From Pomacea canaliculata (taxonomy: Eukaryota; Mollusca; Gastropoda; Architaenioglossa; Ampullariidae): a stretch of DNA of 64,000 nucleotides. Shown here in pieces: positions 50,601 to 62,346 of the stretch. The position numbers and the translations under genes are program-made. The notes under the pieces were generated by a model. It worked only from the letters and a program-made list of their open reading frames with translations. It searched no databases and had not been told where the DNA came from. The DNA lies in the NCBI RefSeq assembly GCF_003073045.1, contig NC_037602.1, positions 7,736,464-7,800,463 of the forward strand, given 5' to 3'. The stretch's first letter is position 1, and every line of letters starts with the position of its first letter.

Positions 50601-52881
50601 TTGACCACTTATTTTGTAATGAATTTACACTGTTTAAAAAATGGCAACATAGAGTGCATAAATATTTCTTTAAAATTATGTCTCACGACTGAACACCTTG
50701 ACTGCCATGGACCATTCTGGTCACTGACCCTCATTTACTTTGATTTGTTACAAAGAAACTATCTCTTGCAGAGTACATCATTGCGTAGATTAAAAAATAC
50801 TCTTTAAAATGGTGTGAAGTATGGTTGTCTTTACTGTACGTGTTTGTGTTTTATGCCAGCCATGTGTACTGGCAGCAAAGTCATTTTAATAACATATGCC
50901 TGAGGCTGCAATAAACACTAATGTTAAACATGCTTTTTTTATTTAAAAATTTTACACAATCGTATTTTTCCTTAAGATCCCAATCGTTATCTCTTTTGTT
51001 TTACCAACAGTTCCCACAGTATGAAGGCAGCAGCCTTTTTTGTCAAGGGATTGCAGTCTTTCTTCGAGGCAAATTATGTAGATGCAAAGTAAGTCAGATT
51101 TTCTTTTTCTGTACTTTTTAGCTTCCTTTTAAAAAAACAAAAACAAACTAGGAATATGAGTGTTATGTCTGATCATAGCTTTATGGAACAGAATTAAATT
51201 AACCAATATTAAAGCAGTTTTTGCAAGGTTAGTCTTGGCTTTTAGAATCTTTTTTTTTTTCAGACGGTTTCTTCGGGAGACATTAAAGATGGCAAATGCA
51301 GAGGATGTGAACAGGCTGACATCTTGCTCGTTGGTTCTGCTTGGTCATATCTTCCTCTCTCTAGGCAACAATCAGGTCAGTAAATTAACATGACTCAAGA
51401 TTCTGTGCTAGAATTTGGAAGATTTTTTATTTAACCTTTAGTGAATGTGTGGACCATGGGTAGCTGCTAAAATGGAGGAATCATCAAGTCAAAGAAACCT
51501 ATTTTAACCCAGTAAATATATCTAGATTCAACGGCATACACATAATTATTTTCTTTCAGGAAACATTGTCATAGCAGATATTTTGTCTTAGTATGAGCTG
51601 ATGAACACAGCAAATATTACTGAAGGCACTAATTCTTTGATCTACATGGCACTGACTTTTGACCTCAGGAAGCCATGAACCTGGTGACCCCTGCCATGCA
51701 GCTGGCAGGTAAAATCCCTGATGTCCATGTGCAGCTGTGGGCTTCTTCCCTCCTTAAAGGTATGTTCCTGAAGTGTATGTCTGCTTGTGTTTTATGTCAA
51801 AATGTGTTCTGTTGATGTATCTATCTTCTCCTCTTCATCAAAATGTATGTTGTGTTGATGTATGTCTTCTCCTTTTTGTTAAACTGTGCTAAAGTGCACA
51901 TGCCTACTTCTCATTGCCTAATATCAACAGTGCGTTTCCTTTCTCCCTTCAAAGGTATGTTACTTTAGATGCAAACCTGCGGGTTTCTTCTGTGAGCTTT
52001 TTTGTTCTGAGAGGATGTTTTTTAACAACTGTTTTGAGTGTTTCATCTTGACACCAACACTGCTACCCTGGTATGCAAAAAACTTATTTAAAAGTAAAAT
52101 ATGCAAAAATCAGCCCGAATCCCTTTTTATATATATATACACTTTTTTTTTTTTTTTCGCAAATCATAAAAAGATGTTTCAAATGGCCCGAGACCTATCT
52201 TTAATTAGGCTTGATGCACCAAGTTTCAAATACAAGCATGGTCTTGCTAATAATAAGCATGTAAAATAGTGTGTATACATGAACAAAGTGTTCTGCAGTG
52301 CATGGCCCTTATGGTCTGACAGGAGGTCATGAATAACATAAGCCTTTATTGTTGCTTCATTGGCTAGAAAAATTATTAGATTTCATATTCATTGTTTACT
52401 CCATATATTTGATGCTAGACGCATGAGATATGAGCTGTGGTATTTGCTGCAGATTTGTATCGCCTGATTGGTGACTCGGTCAATGAAGCAGAGGGATATC
52501 GAATGCACACTTCTTTCTCTCAGTCTCTTCTTCGTGATCACTTTCAGTCGTCACAGCTATCAGAGCATGGGCTAATTCAGGTGAGCTTGATTGTTCCTCA
52601 AAGATGGAGGTTCATTTTGAAGTTTTCAGAAATAAACCTTGTGAATACCTTGTTTGATCTGTGGGTTTGTGGACATTGCAAGTTTATTGTAAGTGTAAAT
52701 TATGCTTTCCAGTCAGAAAAAAATGCACTTATATCTTCTTGAGCAAAATTTTTATAGACACTGAGCTAAGAAATCAACGTATAAATGGATGTATTTTCAA
52801 TAATTTTCTTTTTCTCAGTGGACGACTGGACCATGCCCATTTCATCTTAATACTTCAGTAACTGGGAGCAGTGTCTTGTGA
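38642..52881 (+). CDS. MAU2: MAU2 (SCC4), cohesin-loader subunit
   Basis: Nineteen exons join in phase: 38642-38875, 39018-39035, 40258-40323, 40846-40941, 41177-41299, 41975-42130, 42361-42436, 43156-43176, 47842-47918, 48225-48315, 49112-49215, 49748-49825, 50074-50139, 50326-50456, 51011-51088, 51264-51375, 51669-51759, 52453-52580 and 52819-52881. The product is 602 residues (human about 613). Conserved blocks include [14 protein letters not shown]-type helices, [60 protein letters not shown] and a C-terminal [10 protein letters not shown] resembling human NTSLASLL. With NIPBL, MAU2 loads cohesin on chromosomes; its TPR-like superhelix wraps the NIPBL N-terminus. The Met at 38642 (AAAATGGCG) was chosen over one at 38603 for context and fit to homologues. 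Exons 2 (18 nt) and 8 (21 nt) are microexons. Confidence 0.95.
39018..39035 (+). other. MAU2: 18-nt constitutive microexon of MAU2
   Basis: Codes WSISST between a strong polypyrimidine acceptor (CTTTTTTTCTGTTACAG) and a GTATCC donor, phase 0 on both sides. With it the protein aligns without gaps to human AWLISQQIPQFEDV; without it six conserved positions are lost. Confidence 0.85.
41628..41720 (+). repeat. 44-bp tandem duplication in MAU2 intron 5
   Basis: Two copies of TCACTTGTCAATGACTTTAT...CTGATCCT follow each other with three to four differences. Around them an older, weaker repeat pairs TATAATTATGTTCCTGGCTT with TATGATCGTGTTCCTAGTTT about 155 nt later. Confidence 0.8.
43156..43176 (+). 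other. MAU2: 21-nt in-frame cassette microexon of MAU2
   Basis: GGGAAACACTGTTTGAAGAT plus a final G, with AG before and GTGAG after. It enters and leaves in phase 1, so it can be skipped without a frameshift. It adds GETLFED to an acidic loop. The human protein has no equivalent residues, which suggests a lineage-specific, perhaps regulated, exon. Confidence 0.7.
44285..45190 (+). mobile_element. DIRS-like retroelement fossil in MAU2 intron 8
   Basis: A translated stretch near the start resembles the reverse transcriptase region of tyrosine-recombinase (DIRS-type) retroelements, with the characteristic GD.AVSI.L.DAYFHF block. A further weakly similar part follows. The copy is fragmentary, with several breaks, no visible ends and no sign of recent insertion; it is an old fossil. 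Confidence 0.5.
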
Positions 52882-55800
52882 TCTGTTGGAGTGCAGGTTG
52901 ATGGAGACTTAACTTTTCAGACACACATCTCTCCAAGGGCAGCAAGTACTGTTAATGCCATGCAGACGTGAAGGCAGCATTTCACCCCCCAAACCCCAAC
53001 CTACCCAGCATACCCCTCCAGGCCCCTCTTGTACTGGTGATGTGGACTAGTTCTTGCACTCAGCTGGTGTCGCTTGATGGCCATGGGCTGTCACCTGATC
53101 CATGCAAGACCAGTGTGGACATGAGGAGGACTATTAACGCATGTGATGCCCTTTTGGACTGGTCAAGTCTGGATGGTATTGCATATTTGTAACACCACTC
53201 ATTGATGATCTGCAGTGACTGTGCACATTCATGGATTACTTGACCACAGGTGGACTTTGAACTTTTTATAATACCCCTGCTGGTGGGTCAGCTGTGGATG
53301 TTGTATTCATAAGATACCCATCATTCACTGAACATTCTACGTCATCTTTTATTTTTAGAAGCAGCTGAATGTACATTTGCCACAGGTCTGGGCAAAGGAG
53401 GTTGCAGCAGCTGTGATAACATTGCTGTTGACTGATGAGTACAGCATACAGCAGAAACTTCTGTAATAAGGCTGGCCGTTCTAGGCCATCTTGGTTGCTC
53501 TGATGCATACTCAGCAGCTGGTAGAGATTTATGTGTTAACTATCTATAATTGTGAGAGGCAAGATGTGATTGATGGATGATCAATTTAAAAGTGACCCAT
53601 CCATAACTGGTCACCAAAATAAAAAGTAACCTGATCACATTAGAGTATGAGAACAAGTTATTTAATAGCTCGCTGTTCTGGTTATATGATGTAAAAAATA
53701 ACGTTGGTGTCCATGTAGTGATGGATGATATTGGTGTCACATAGTCTAATAACAGTGTTACTCATCAAATAGATGTCGGGCTGTTGAGTGAATTAGTGAG
53801 AACTAGTTTAGGCCTGAAATTTAAAGTCAGATTAAACATGAATTATAAGAAGTTACCAAAGGCTGATAGACCAAATCAGTGCATTTAATCTTACAATAAG
53901 CAAAATTTAGAATTCCAATGTTACAAGGGCTTGCTTGTGTGTCAGTCCAACATGTAATAAATGTAATGTACAAAAAAAGTAAACAAAAAAAAAAGATTTC
54001 AACAAGTTTTGCAGATGAGCACTGAGAATGATCTGCAGACATGTTAGAATAGCGCTAAAACATGCATTCTTTTGATTTTTCTCAGATTATGATCATCCTA
54101 CCACTAGACATGAAATTTCCATGACATTAAATTCTACTGCTAGCAGTGACATTTCAGCTAGTCTGAACACCACTTGCCCAGATGCATTATGTTCATTATA
54201 ACTGTAGAACTTTATACTAGTTCAAACAGTGTGATTTAGTGTGTGTATGGGTGAATTGTCAGCTGCTAAATGGACATGAGACATATTCTGTGTGTATGGA
54301 GGTAGAGAGCACATGCTAAGTTTCCTGGCAGCTGGTGTAGTAAACGCAAGAACCTTGATGAATTCTGCAGACATGTAGACAAAATTTTTTTTCGATTCTA
54401 TAAGGTTCTTCTGTTGTTTTATCTTTTCTCGCTGTCTTTTTCTTCTGTTGGCTCTTGCTTGTTTTCTGAAGGGTGAACTAGTTATAAATATTTTTTTGAG
54501 AAGTTAGTCTTAAGTAAATCTTGAATACAGGTGGTTGATAACTGTCTTAGTGTGGTTGACATTTAAATGAGATATTTTGCACATTGAAACAAAAACAGAT
54601 CTGCAGAAGGTTCGTATGTTGTTGGTCTTTTCATTAGCATCAATATTTTTTAACAATAATAGAATCTGGCAAATGTTTTTACATTAGCTTTTTTGAAAAG
54701 GTTTTTTGATTGCAAACATCTTGTCCTTTAGGTGCCTGCAGAAGAGAACTAAAGATAATGCTTCAATTGCTGGGTGATTTAGAAAAAAAGGACTTCTTAC
54801 TGGAAAATTCAGAGTACTGTTTAGTTGTTGAATTTCACAGTGGTTACTCCCAACTGATTCTTTGCTTTCAAACAAACAAAAAGAAACCAGTTTGGTTCAG
54901 TGGGTCACAATATTTTGTTGATTACTTTGATTAGCTCCTGTGTTTATACATTACTTCTTGTTGTTTCAAGTAAAATCTCTTCTATCCCCACTCCAGGCAT
55001 ATTTATGTTGCATTAGCAGTGGACATTTTTTGTGATTTTACTAATAAAACTGATGGACATGTTTCTTGCACCCACTCTTTTGATCACTGGGGCTGGCATC
55101 ATGTCACGTTTGTTGCAAACCTTAATGACAACTTAAATTGTTTGTAACAAATATAATGGATGGCATCATCTGTCATATTTGTTACACAAAATAACTTTGT
55201 GACAACTGGTTAGCAGGATCTGAATGTTTTGATCTATATTCAGCATTTTCACTGTGCATATGCACTTTACACAGAAACGAGAAACAAGATGGACCAAGGT
55301 TAGGATTCAGTCAGCGATTAGGGTTAAATGTTGTGATGCTGTCAGACAGCCACACAAAAGTGTCACAAAATGGCCCATAACCATTATTTCAGTTTACTTT
55401 CAGTAACGTACTAGTTACGATACTTTGCTCACGTTATCAACGCTCATCTAATGTTGATGTTTATGGTGAAAGGTTTCCATCAAATCCAGTAGTTTTCTAT
55501 CTACACTGCCAGTTATGAGACTGGCTGCTTGAAAACAAAACTACAGCCTTCAGACAAACTTCTATCTGGCATCACTCATAGGACAGAAGTTTAAGAATGT
55601 ATTTTGAATGGGAAAGTTTCCCAGAGTCTCTCTTATAGGCTCTGCAATTCAATAATCAAAAAAGATAATTTCTCGGATCATATTATATTTCAAATGTGAT
55701 GAGATGATTTGGCAGTTCCAGAGCTTTATTCTGTATTTTCAGTTTTTGATTCATATTTTTGCAGTCAAAAACCTATACGTTTTCTGGCAAGAATTTTATA

Positions 55801-58429
55801 ATTGCCAGTTGTGTTCTGTTCAGAAAGCAATGAATTTTTCAGCATTTTCTTGTCTTTAAAACAACTAAATGAAGCTTCACAAGTATTTTAGAGCCAGCTT
55901 CTTCTTACAATTTGGTCATTTTATCTATATATTATGTTGTTCGAGAAGTAAGTCTTAAAACATTAAGTTGAAAAGTATAATCTTTTGGGCACTGGGTCCT
56001 TTTTTCATGAAATCTATGCAAGTGATATTTTGAAGAAGGTAAAACTTTATTGTACTTTATTTTGAATTTGGATGGTCTAGTTCAAAGAGAGTGCAATATT
56101 AAAAAGATAAAGGTCAACATATACTAGTAAAGCAGTCTCTAAATCATACAAAGTGGCTGTGGTTTAACAGGGACTTTCTATCATTCAATTAAGAAAAACA
56201 GTTACAAAAAAATTCTGTGCACTATGCTTTAAAGTTTGTCTCTCCATCCCTACCTGCCCGCAACCTCCTTTGCGCATACACACATGAAATATGTCGATGA
56301 AATGACTTTTATAATTCCAGACCTTTGCTACCAAGTGCACATATCAAGCCCTAACCATGAGATGTAGAGTATTTATGCTGTAACTAGTTTCAATTATCCA
56401 GCCACTTTACTCATACCTTAGTTGTTTAGATGTGTGTAAAATGGTTCATATACACATTTTAAAGCTTTGTTTAAAGGATCTGACTAGAAATTGTGAAGCA
56501 ATAATAAAGCCACACTTCCCAATAATTCAAAAACTATAAAATTAAAAAAAAGTGTCCACAAAAGTAACATGGCATATCTTCTGTATGTTCCTTTCGTCTT
56601 TTATTATAATTATACCTGAAAATTGATACTGTCTGGCATTGAAATGCAGATCTAAATGCTTGCTTTTTTTCGTTATGCAGGCATGATTGTTGCTTGCTCT
56701 TTCTTTGAGCTTCCACCATTTGCTTTCAGATCAAGTGTCTAGTTGAACAAATCAGGGAGTGTATTTTCGGCACCCCTCCCCCTCTGTACAATCTCTTTAG
56801 GCATTGCAGTGCTCACTTCTCATCTGCTCAGTACTCCCATTCTATAACAAATGTTCACTTGGTCATGCGACACAGAATGAGACTTTTACAAGAAAAGGTG
56901 CTGTGCATTTTGCCTTGTAAAAATTTCATTTAATGTTTGAGGGTTGTCTCAAAGGGGGACTATTACAGTGAACAACTTCGCAAAATCCTGAATAGCAGTT
57001 ACAGTTTCTTTAAGGCAGTATTGTAGGTGGGTTGGTTTAGGGTTAAGAGTTAAAGGGAAGTGGTGGTGGTGGTGGTAGTGGTGATCATATCAAGTCTGGA
57101 CCTAAAGACATTTTTAGTGGGTATTTTGTAGATCTGGAAAAATGATATATTTAAGGAATGTTTTGGTCAGGGAATCGAGAAATCCAGGTGAACAGGGACT
57201 TCTCAGTTACTGTGTGAAGCTACTGTATATGTGTATACCCCATCAGTTCATCATAGTGACAGGACTATGTGCATGTGTGTCTGCCCCAGTCCATGCAGCC
57301 CTGTGCTCCTCAAGGAGTAGAAAAGACTAAACTGCCCCAGTCCATGGGCATTACCAACTTGTAGATACCTGCAACTGGTATAATCAGGATTCAATTTTCT
57401 GGATAGTGTCTGAGGAGAGCAGTAAAAAACGGGTTTTGAGTTTGAAACAAAAAGTAATGTGGGCACTTGAAAAAAAGGCAAGTTTTTTCACATTCCCAGA
57501 TGACCCCACGCTACCTTAGTTTTTTAAAATCCCTACAGCCTTAAGTAATCTTTAGGAGGCCAGTATCTTTAAAAGAAAATAATAGTGTCATCATAAACTA
57601 TTATGAAACTGGTCTAGTAGAAACCTTATGAAAAAAGATGAGCTCAGTGTCTCCGAGTAGGCTCTAAACAACAGAGGGTTTTCTGTGATTAAATCACTAG
57701 AATTCTGGGTGAATTAAACAGAGATCGTTGCAGTTCCAAAAGCCTGCTGCTGCTATGTCCATATATAATTCAATCTCTTGAGTTCACTTCAGAGCAAAGA
57801 GGAAATTATTGATGCATATTTCGTTGTCAAGCCAAGCATCTTCTGTTAAACACCCTATGAAACTTTTATGTTCTGGGGTTTCTCTATAAGCCTACAGGCA
57901 CAAGAAATAGCATTGATTCTACCAACAAGGTCCCTCCTCCTTTGTGTCATGTGACATATTCGTCTCTAGCTGCCGACAGGTCAACCACAGTATAGCAGCG
58001 TACTGAGCTAGCTAATGCTGTCTTTTCACAGGATTCGTGATCCAAGTGTGGGAGCAGTTTGCTCCCAGAATGAAGAAAGGATATAAATCTAACTCTATAA
58101 CTAAAGTATCTGGGCAAACAGTACTGGCATTGGCTTTTGCATACCCATACCTGTGTCCTTTTCAAGTCAATAACTAGCAGTGACAGAATGACTACAGTTG
58201 CTACTGTTTCTTTATTACTTTCTTTGGGGGGGTATAAAGGTTGAGTTGTACTTTGTTGTACACATACATGAGCTGGTGTATGATGTGGAACATTAAACCA
58301 CCCATAACAAAACAAAAAACAAAGCACGTGTTGCCCTGGTTTTCATCAACACTCTTTCATTTCTCAAGCACAGTGTGGGACTAATCCAGGACACTAAATA
58401 ACAACTTCAAAAGTGTGGGTTTATGTTCA
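52882..58429. other. MAU2 3' UTR and convergent intergenic region
   Basis: MAU2 and MRPS11 converge here. Possible MAU2 polyadenylation hexamers lie at 53,619 and 55,043. The MRPS11 signal on the other strand is TTTATT at 58,211-58,216. Between them the sequence is AT-rich with a short GGT run near 57,060. No gene is supported on either strand. Confidence 0.5.
58211..58216 (-). terminator. Polyadenylation signal for MRPS11
   Basis: AATAAA on the minus strand, about 215 nt after the MRPS11 stop codon. Confidence 0.45.
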
Positions 58430-61400
58430 TCATAACCGCCTTTGTTTCTTGGGTCGACATCCATTGTGAGGAAGAGGAGTGGTGTCTGTGATTGACACAA
58501 CTGTGAGACCTGACATTTGTAGACCCTTAATGGCTGGCTGTAAAAGTCAAACATTAAATCAATGGCTGACTGTAAAAGTCAAACATTAAATCTTGTAATT
58601 TTTAGTTTGTTTAGGAATATGTTAAGTGACTTAAATATTTTACAAGAAAAAATTCCTGCCAATCAGTACATGACCTGTAGATACTGAACTGTGATGCTGT
58701 TGAACATATAAAAATTAGGCTAATCATTTTTTTTTTTTTTTTTTTTGCTTTGTTCTTTAGCAAGTGTTACAAAACTGTGAAATAAAACTTACCAGACGCC
58801 CAGGTCCAATACCTTTCACACATACACGCACCAGGCTCAAACCTTTCTTTACTGCTTTCTGCAAAGACAGATAAACATCAAAACTATGTTACAGCTAGCA
58901 AGCTTGTGCAGGTTTGTTTTATGGATTGTTTAACAAGAACTGTGCTTAACTGTACAAACTTACGATAGGTTTTTTCATCAGTTCATGAACTTGTATTGCT
59001 AGACTGCAGGCAGATGATTTTTTTTTTCCAGTTAACTACTAAAACGAGACAGGTGTGTACAAAGCTTCCAGTTTAGCCATAGTCATTGCTTAGGCTCACC
59101 AAGACTAACAGCAGAAAACTTCGCTGGAGGCTAAGCATTGGGCTTGGCAGACAGCAATCCACTTATACAACGTCCCAAGATAACTGGATATATAGGCATT
59201 TAAAATGGAGTACTGATGTGACAATAATAATGCTTGCATAGTATCATTACAACCTTTTACATTACAAGCTTTTTAGGGATCGTGACAATCGATAAATGCA
59301 AATTCTTTAAAGTAACTAAAGTATCATCAGTTTGAAGTGTACAATAGACAGTGGCACAATCTATTGCAATGTACAATAAGCCATGAAGCATATTTGAAAC
59401 TAGCCACTTGGTAATCATATGACAAAAATTTATTATTTCCTGCCCTTCAATTAAGTTGTGAAAAAGAAAGTACAAGTAGAGTTTGTCATAAGTAAAAGAA
59501 ACAATTGTGGAAAGACTCATTGTACCTCAGCAAGTGATACGGCAGCTGCCTGTGCAGCTATGTTAGTGCCTTTTCTGGCATTCCGAAAACCAACAGTCCC
59601 CTGAAATAAACACCTTATTTCTTACATTCTGGGGTAAAGTAACTTGAGCAAATGCATACAAAACAGAATAAAAAGACAAAAACAGACATCTATATACACT
59701 ATAAAATAAACCTCTCAAAATGAACATATGTTAAATAGAATGATCCTTACATCTAGTGTTTTCCCTCATGTAGTAATGTGCCTAAATCGTGTAACAGTGC
59801 TTCAAATCACCTACAGCATCTCAAAATGTAAATAATTGAGTGTCAGGAGTCTGTAAAAATAGTTTGTTAAGAAACATGAGTAAAAACTTTTACAGGCATA
59901 AAAACTACTTAAGGACAAAACTACATCAGGAACAATGGTGATGATAAAAATTAACAAATGTATATTGCTATGAATTCAATTCTGCCACTGGTTAATAAGA
60001 CTTGCAATATTTTTTATATTAAAATTCCCCACAATTTTAAATGAAGGTGAATATTCCCAACAATTTTTATTTGGGTTCTGAAAACCTTTTGGATTTTATG
60101 GATGGTAAACCCTGCTTAAATCTGCTCTAGAGAGACTGCAAGATACTGGTACAACCCTCAGTGAGTCCACTTCTTCATGGATCGGAAAATTTAAACCATT
60201 ATCTTTCCTCTGTGTATGGGTCGTGGTTGACCCAAAATGCAATTAAAAAGAGTGAAAATGTAGGACATCACTCAATACCAAAGTAGCTATGAGGAACAGC
60301 TCCAGATCATGTCCTTCAGACCTGTCTGATCCAAGAAGAAATATGCCAGAAACTCTGGCCAACAGAAACCAGATGGCTATTTTCTTGGAGATGACTAGTC
60401 TGATAGCATAAACACAGCCAAAAACGATTTTATTGAACCAAGAAGATTAGAAGATGTAGTTACATCAGAAACCACAACTTGTCTGATATTCTTCCCAGAC
60501 TGAAGTGTGTTATTTTCTCATTCCTTGTTATAATAATGAAAGTCATATCTGCAAGACTGTTATTTCTTAATATTGAGATACTTCAAAGGTGTAAGTGGGC
60601 ATGATGTCTTAACACAATGAAGGTGCTGTGAAATACCAGTTTCAAAAGCACTAATAGTAATAGGAGAGTGTTGTGCTTTAGTGATGGATGTCATGCTTTG
60701 CAGACTCATCTTCATTGTGTTAAAATCATGCTGACATAACACATTTTACTTACCCCTGAGTCACTGGCAACGGGTAACCCTGTTTTTACAAAGAAAAAAA
60801 TATACTGATTAAATGTGCTGCTCCTTCAGAAACTGCCAAAGCCAATAACAATAATGAAGGCAGCAATAAATTTCAAAAACAATCATTGGAACAACAATGA
60901 TGCTCATATGTTGGAACATGTCACACCACTTCTTCCCTCTCTTCACTGGCCACCAGTTAAAGCTAGAATAGACTTCAAGCTCTCAACACTGTGCTATGGA
61001 TACTTTGAACCCCCTCCTCACCCATTACTTTACTGAAATTTTGTCTGTCCACACTCCAGCGTGAAACCTTCCTTCCTCATCAGACTCTCACATTCTATCC
61101 CTCCCTCCCACAAAGACAGTCACATACGGACTACAGACGTCCTCCCTCTGTGCTGCTAAGCAGTGGAACTCTCATCCACATCACATTCGCCACTCAGACT
61201 CCAAGGCTACATTCAAATGCTCTTTGAAAATATATCTGTTCACAAAGTACTATCCCTGAATTACTATTCTTAACTCCCTGGTAATACTGTCTGTCATGCT
61301 AACCATCATGTAACGACTCCATCTTACACTCTTTATAGTATCTACATCCCTTCATCCATTGCTTTACATTCTTCTCATTCTACCTCATCTTTATGTTGTT

Positions 61401-62346
61401 CAGTGTGTCTATGTGTACTTCACTGTCCACTGTTTATCTTTCATTTATCATTATTGGTCTAAGCAGAGACTGCAATCTATCTTGGTCATGATGCTGCATC
61501 ATAAGTTCCCATTATTATTATATGCTGAGGACTAGAGAATGCCAAGAATGAGAAAGAATAATAGCAACACACTGATGAAAGATTCCACAAAAATCATGGC
61601 AATTCTTCAGGTGCTTACCATAATGCTAATGCACCATAATTATCCTTCATAAATTCCTAAAGCATCCATCCATTTTTATCAATGAAGACACCACTTATAT
61701 TCAGCAAAAATACCTTTGTGATCTGTGGCTGTGATGATAGTGTTGTTGTAAGTTGCCTTTATGTGGACAATGGGCAGCTCATCAAACCGGACACCATCAA
61801 TAACCATACCATGTGTCTCAAGCGTGGGGAAAATGGAATCAAGCCTTCAAATACATGTAACAATAACAGTGATGCTAAACTACTTGAAGAATGATTTTGT
61901 GATACTCTTTCTTTGATTTCTCAAAGTGAAAAAAAACATTTGAATATGGTAACTACAGAAGCACAGTTTAGTGGGTTTCATAAGAAATGTAACATACAAG
62001 GTGCAAATAATCAAAAAGTGTTCATAAAAAAGGCACATCAAAAGACCCTATCAATAAATACAAATACAGAGATGGTTTTATGTTATTCAGTATTTAGCAT
62101 AAAACACAATAAGAAAAGTCCACACCCAGCAACATTCCACACCCAGTAATATCCCACATCCAATATTATTTCACTTTTTCACATATATTGCCCTCACTTT
62201 GGAAGATCCAGTTGCACACCATCAGCCTTGTCTGCAATGATTTCTTCTTCCTCTTTTCTCATTTTTTCTGCAGACCTCTTGCCTTGGTGGTCTTTATCCA
62301 AAATATGTAAACAGGGACTCACATGCAAACCACAAATTCTTTGCAT
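58430..62346 (-). CDS. MRPS11: MRPS11, mitochondrial small ribosomal protein uS11m
   Basis: Minus-strand exons in order: 62346-62198, 61844-61714, 60779-60754, 59600-59526, 58858-58793 and 58537-58430. Phases match throughout and give 184 residues (human 194). The S11 fold is clear: [16 protein letters not shown], then [38 protein letters not shown], and [20 protein letters not shown] at the end. The protein sits on the platform of the mitochondrial small subunit and binds 12S rRNA. The first 50 residues include a Lys/Glu-rich stretch and are not conserved. The Met used lies right at the acceptor of the first listed exon, so a 5' UTR exon is likely; a strong donor ends a possible one at 63,442. 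An upstream coding exon with a better targeting signal remains possible. The third exon is a 26-nt microexon, and the last acceptor is duplicated. Confidence 0.93.
58529..58592 (-). repeat. MRPS11: 32-bp tandem duplication of the last MRPS11 splice acceptor
   Basis: Two adjacent 32-nt copies (58,529-58,560 and 58,561-58,592) differ at one base. Each holds, on the minus strand, TTTGACTTTTACAG followed by YCAGCCATT, which is the acceptor and the first nine bases of the last exon. Confidence 0.92.
58984..59170 (+). repeat. Dispersed repeat, copy 2
   Basis: Same orientation and blocks as 10,435-10,681 but without the internal duplication. It lies in an MRPS11 intron, antisense to the gene. A T-run and CCAGTTAACTACTAAAACGA are shared. 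Confidence 0.75.
60754..60779 (-). other. MRPS11: 26-nt microexon of MRPS11
   Basis: Codes (G)LPVASDSG, entering in phase 1 and leaving in phase 0, between an AAAAACAG acceptor and a GTAAGT donor. It supplies the residues matching human PLAFASCG just before the GFRNAKKGT block, so it must be included for a normal protein. Confidence 0.85.
60905..61530 (+). mobile_element. CR1/L2-like LINE 3' end
   Basis: The most complete copy of the family in the window. It is 5' truncated and begins in ORF2 with [20 protein letters not shown], the conserved block after the reverse transcriptase. It continues in shifting frames through a WNS-type block and [10 protein letters not shown], then a 3' UTR and an ATT-rich tail (CATTATTATTATA). 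It lies in an MRPS11 intron, antisense to the gene. Confidence 0.82.
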
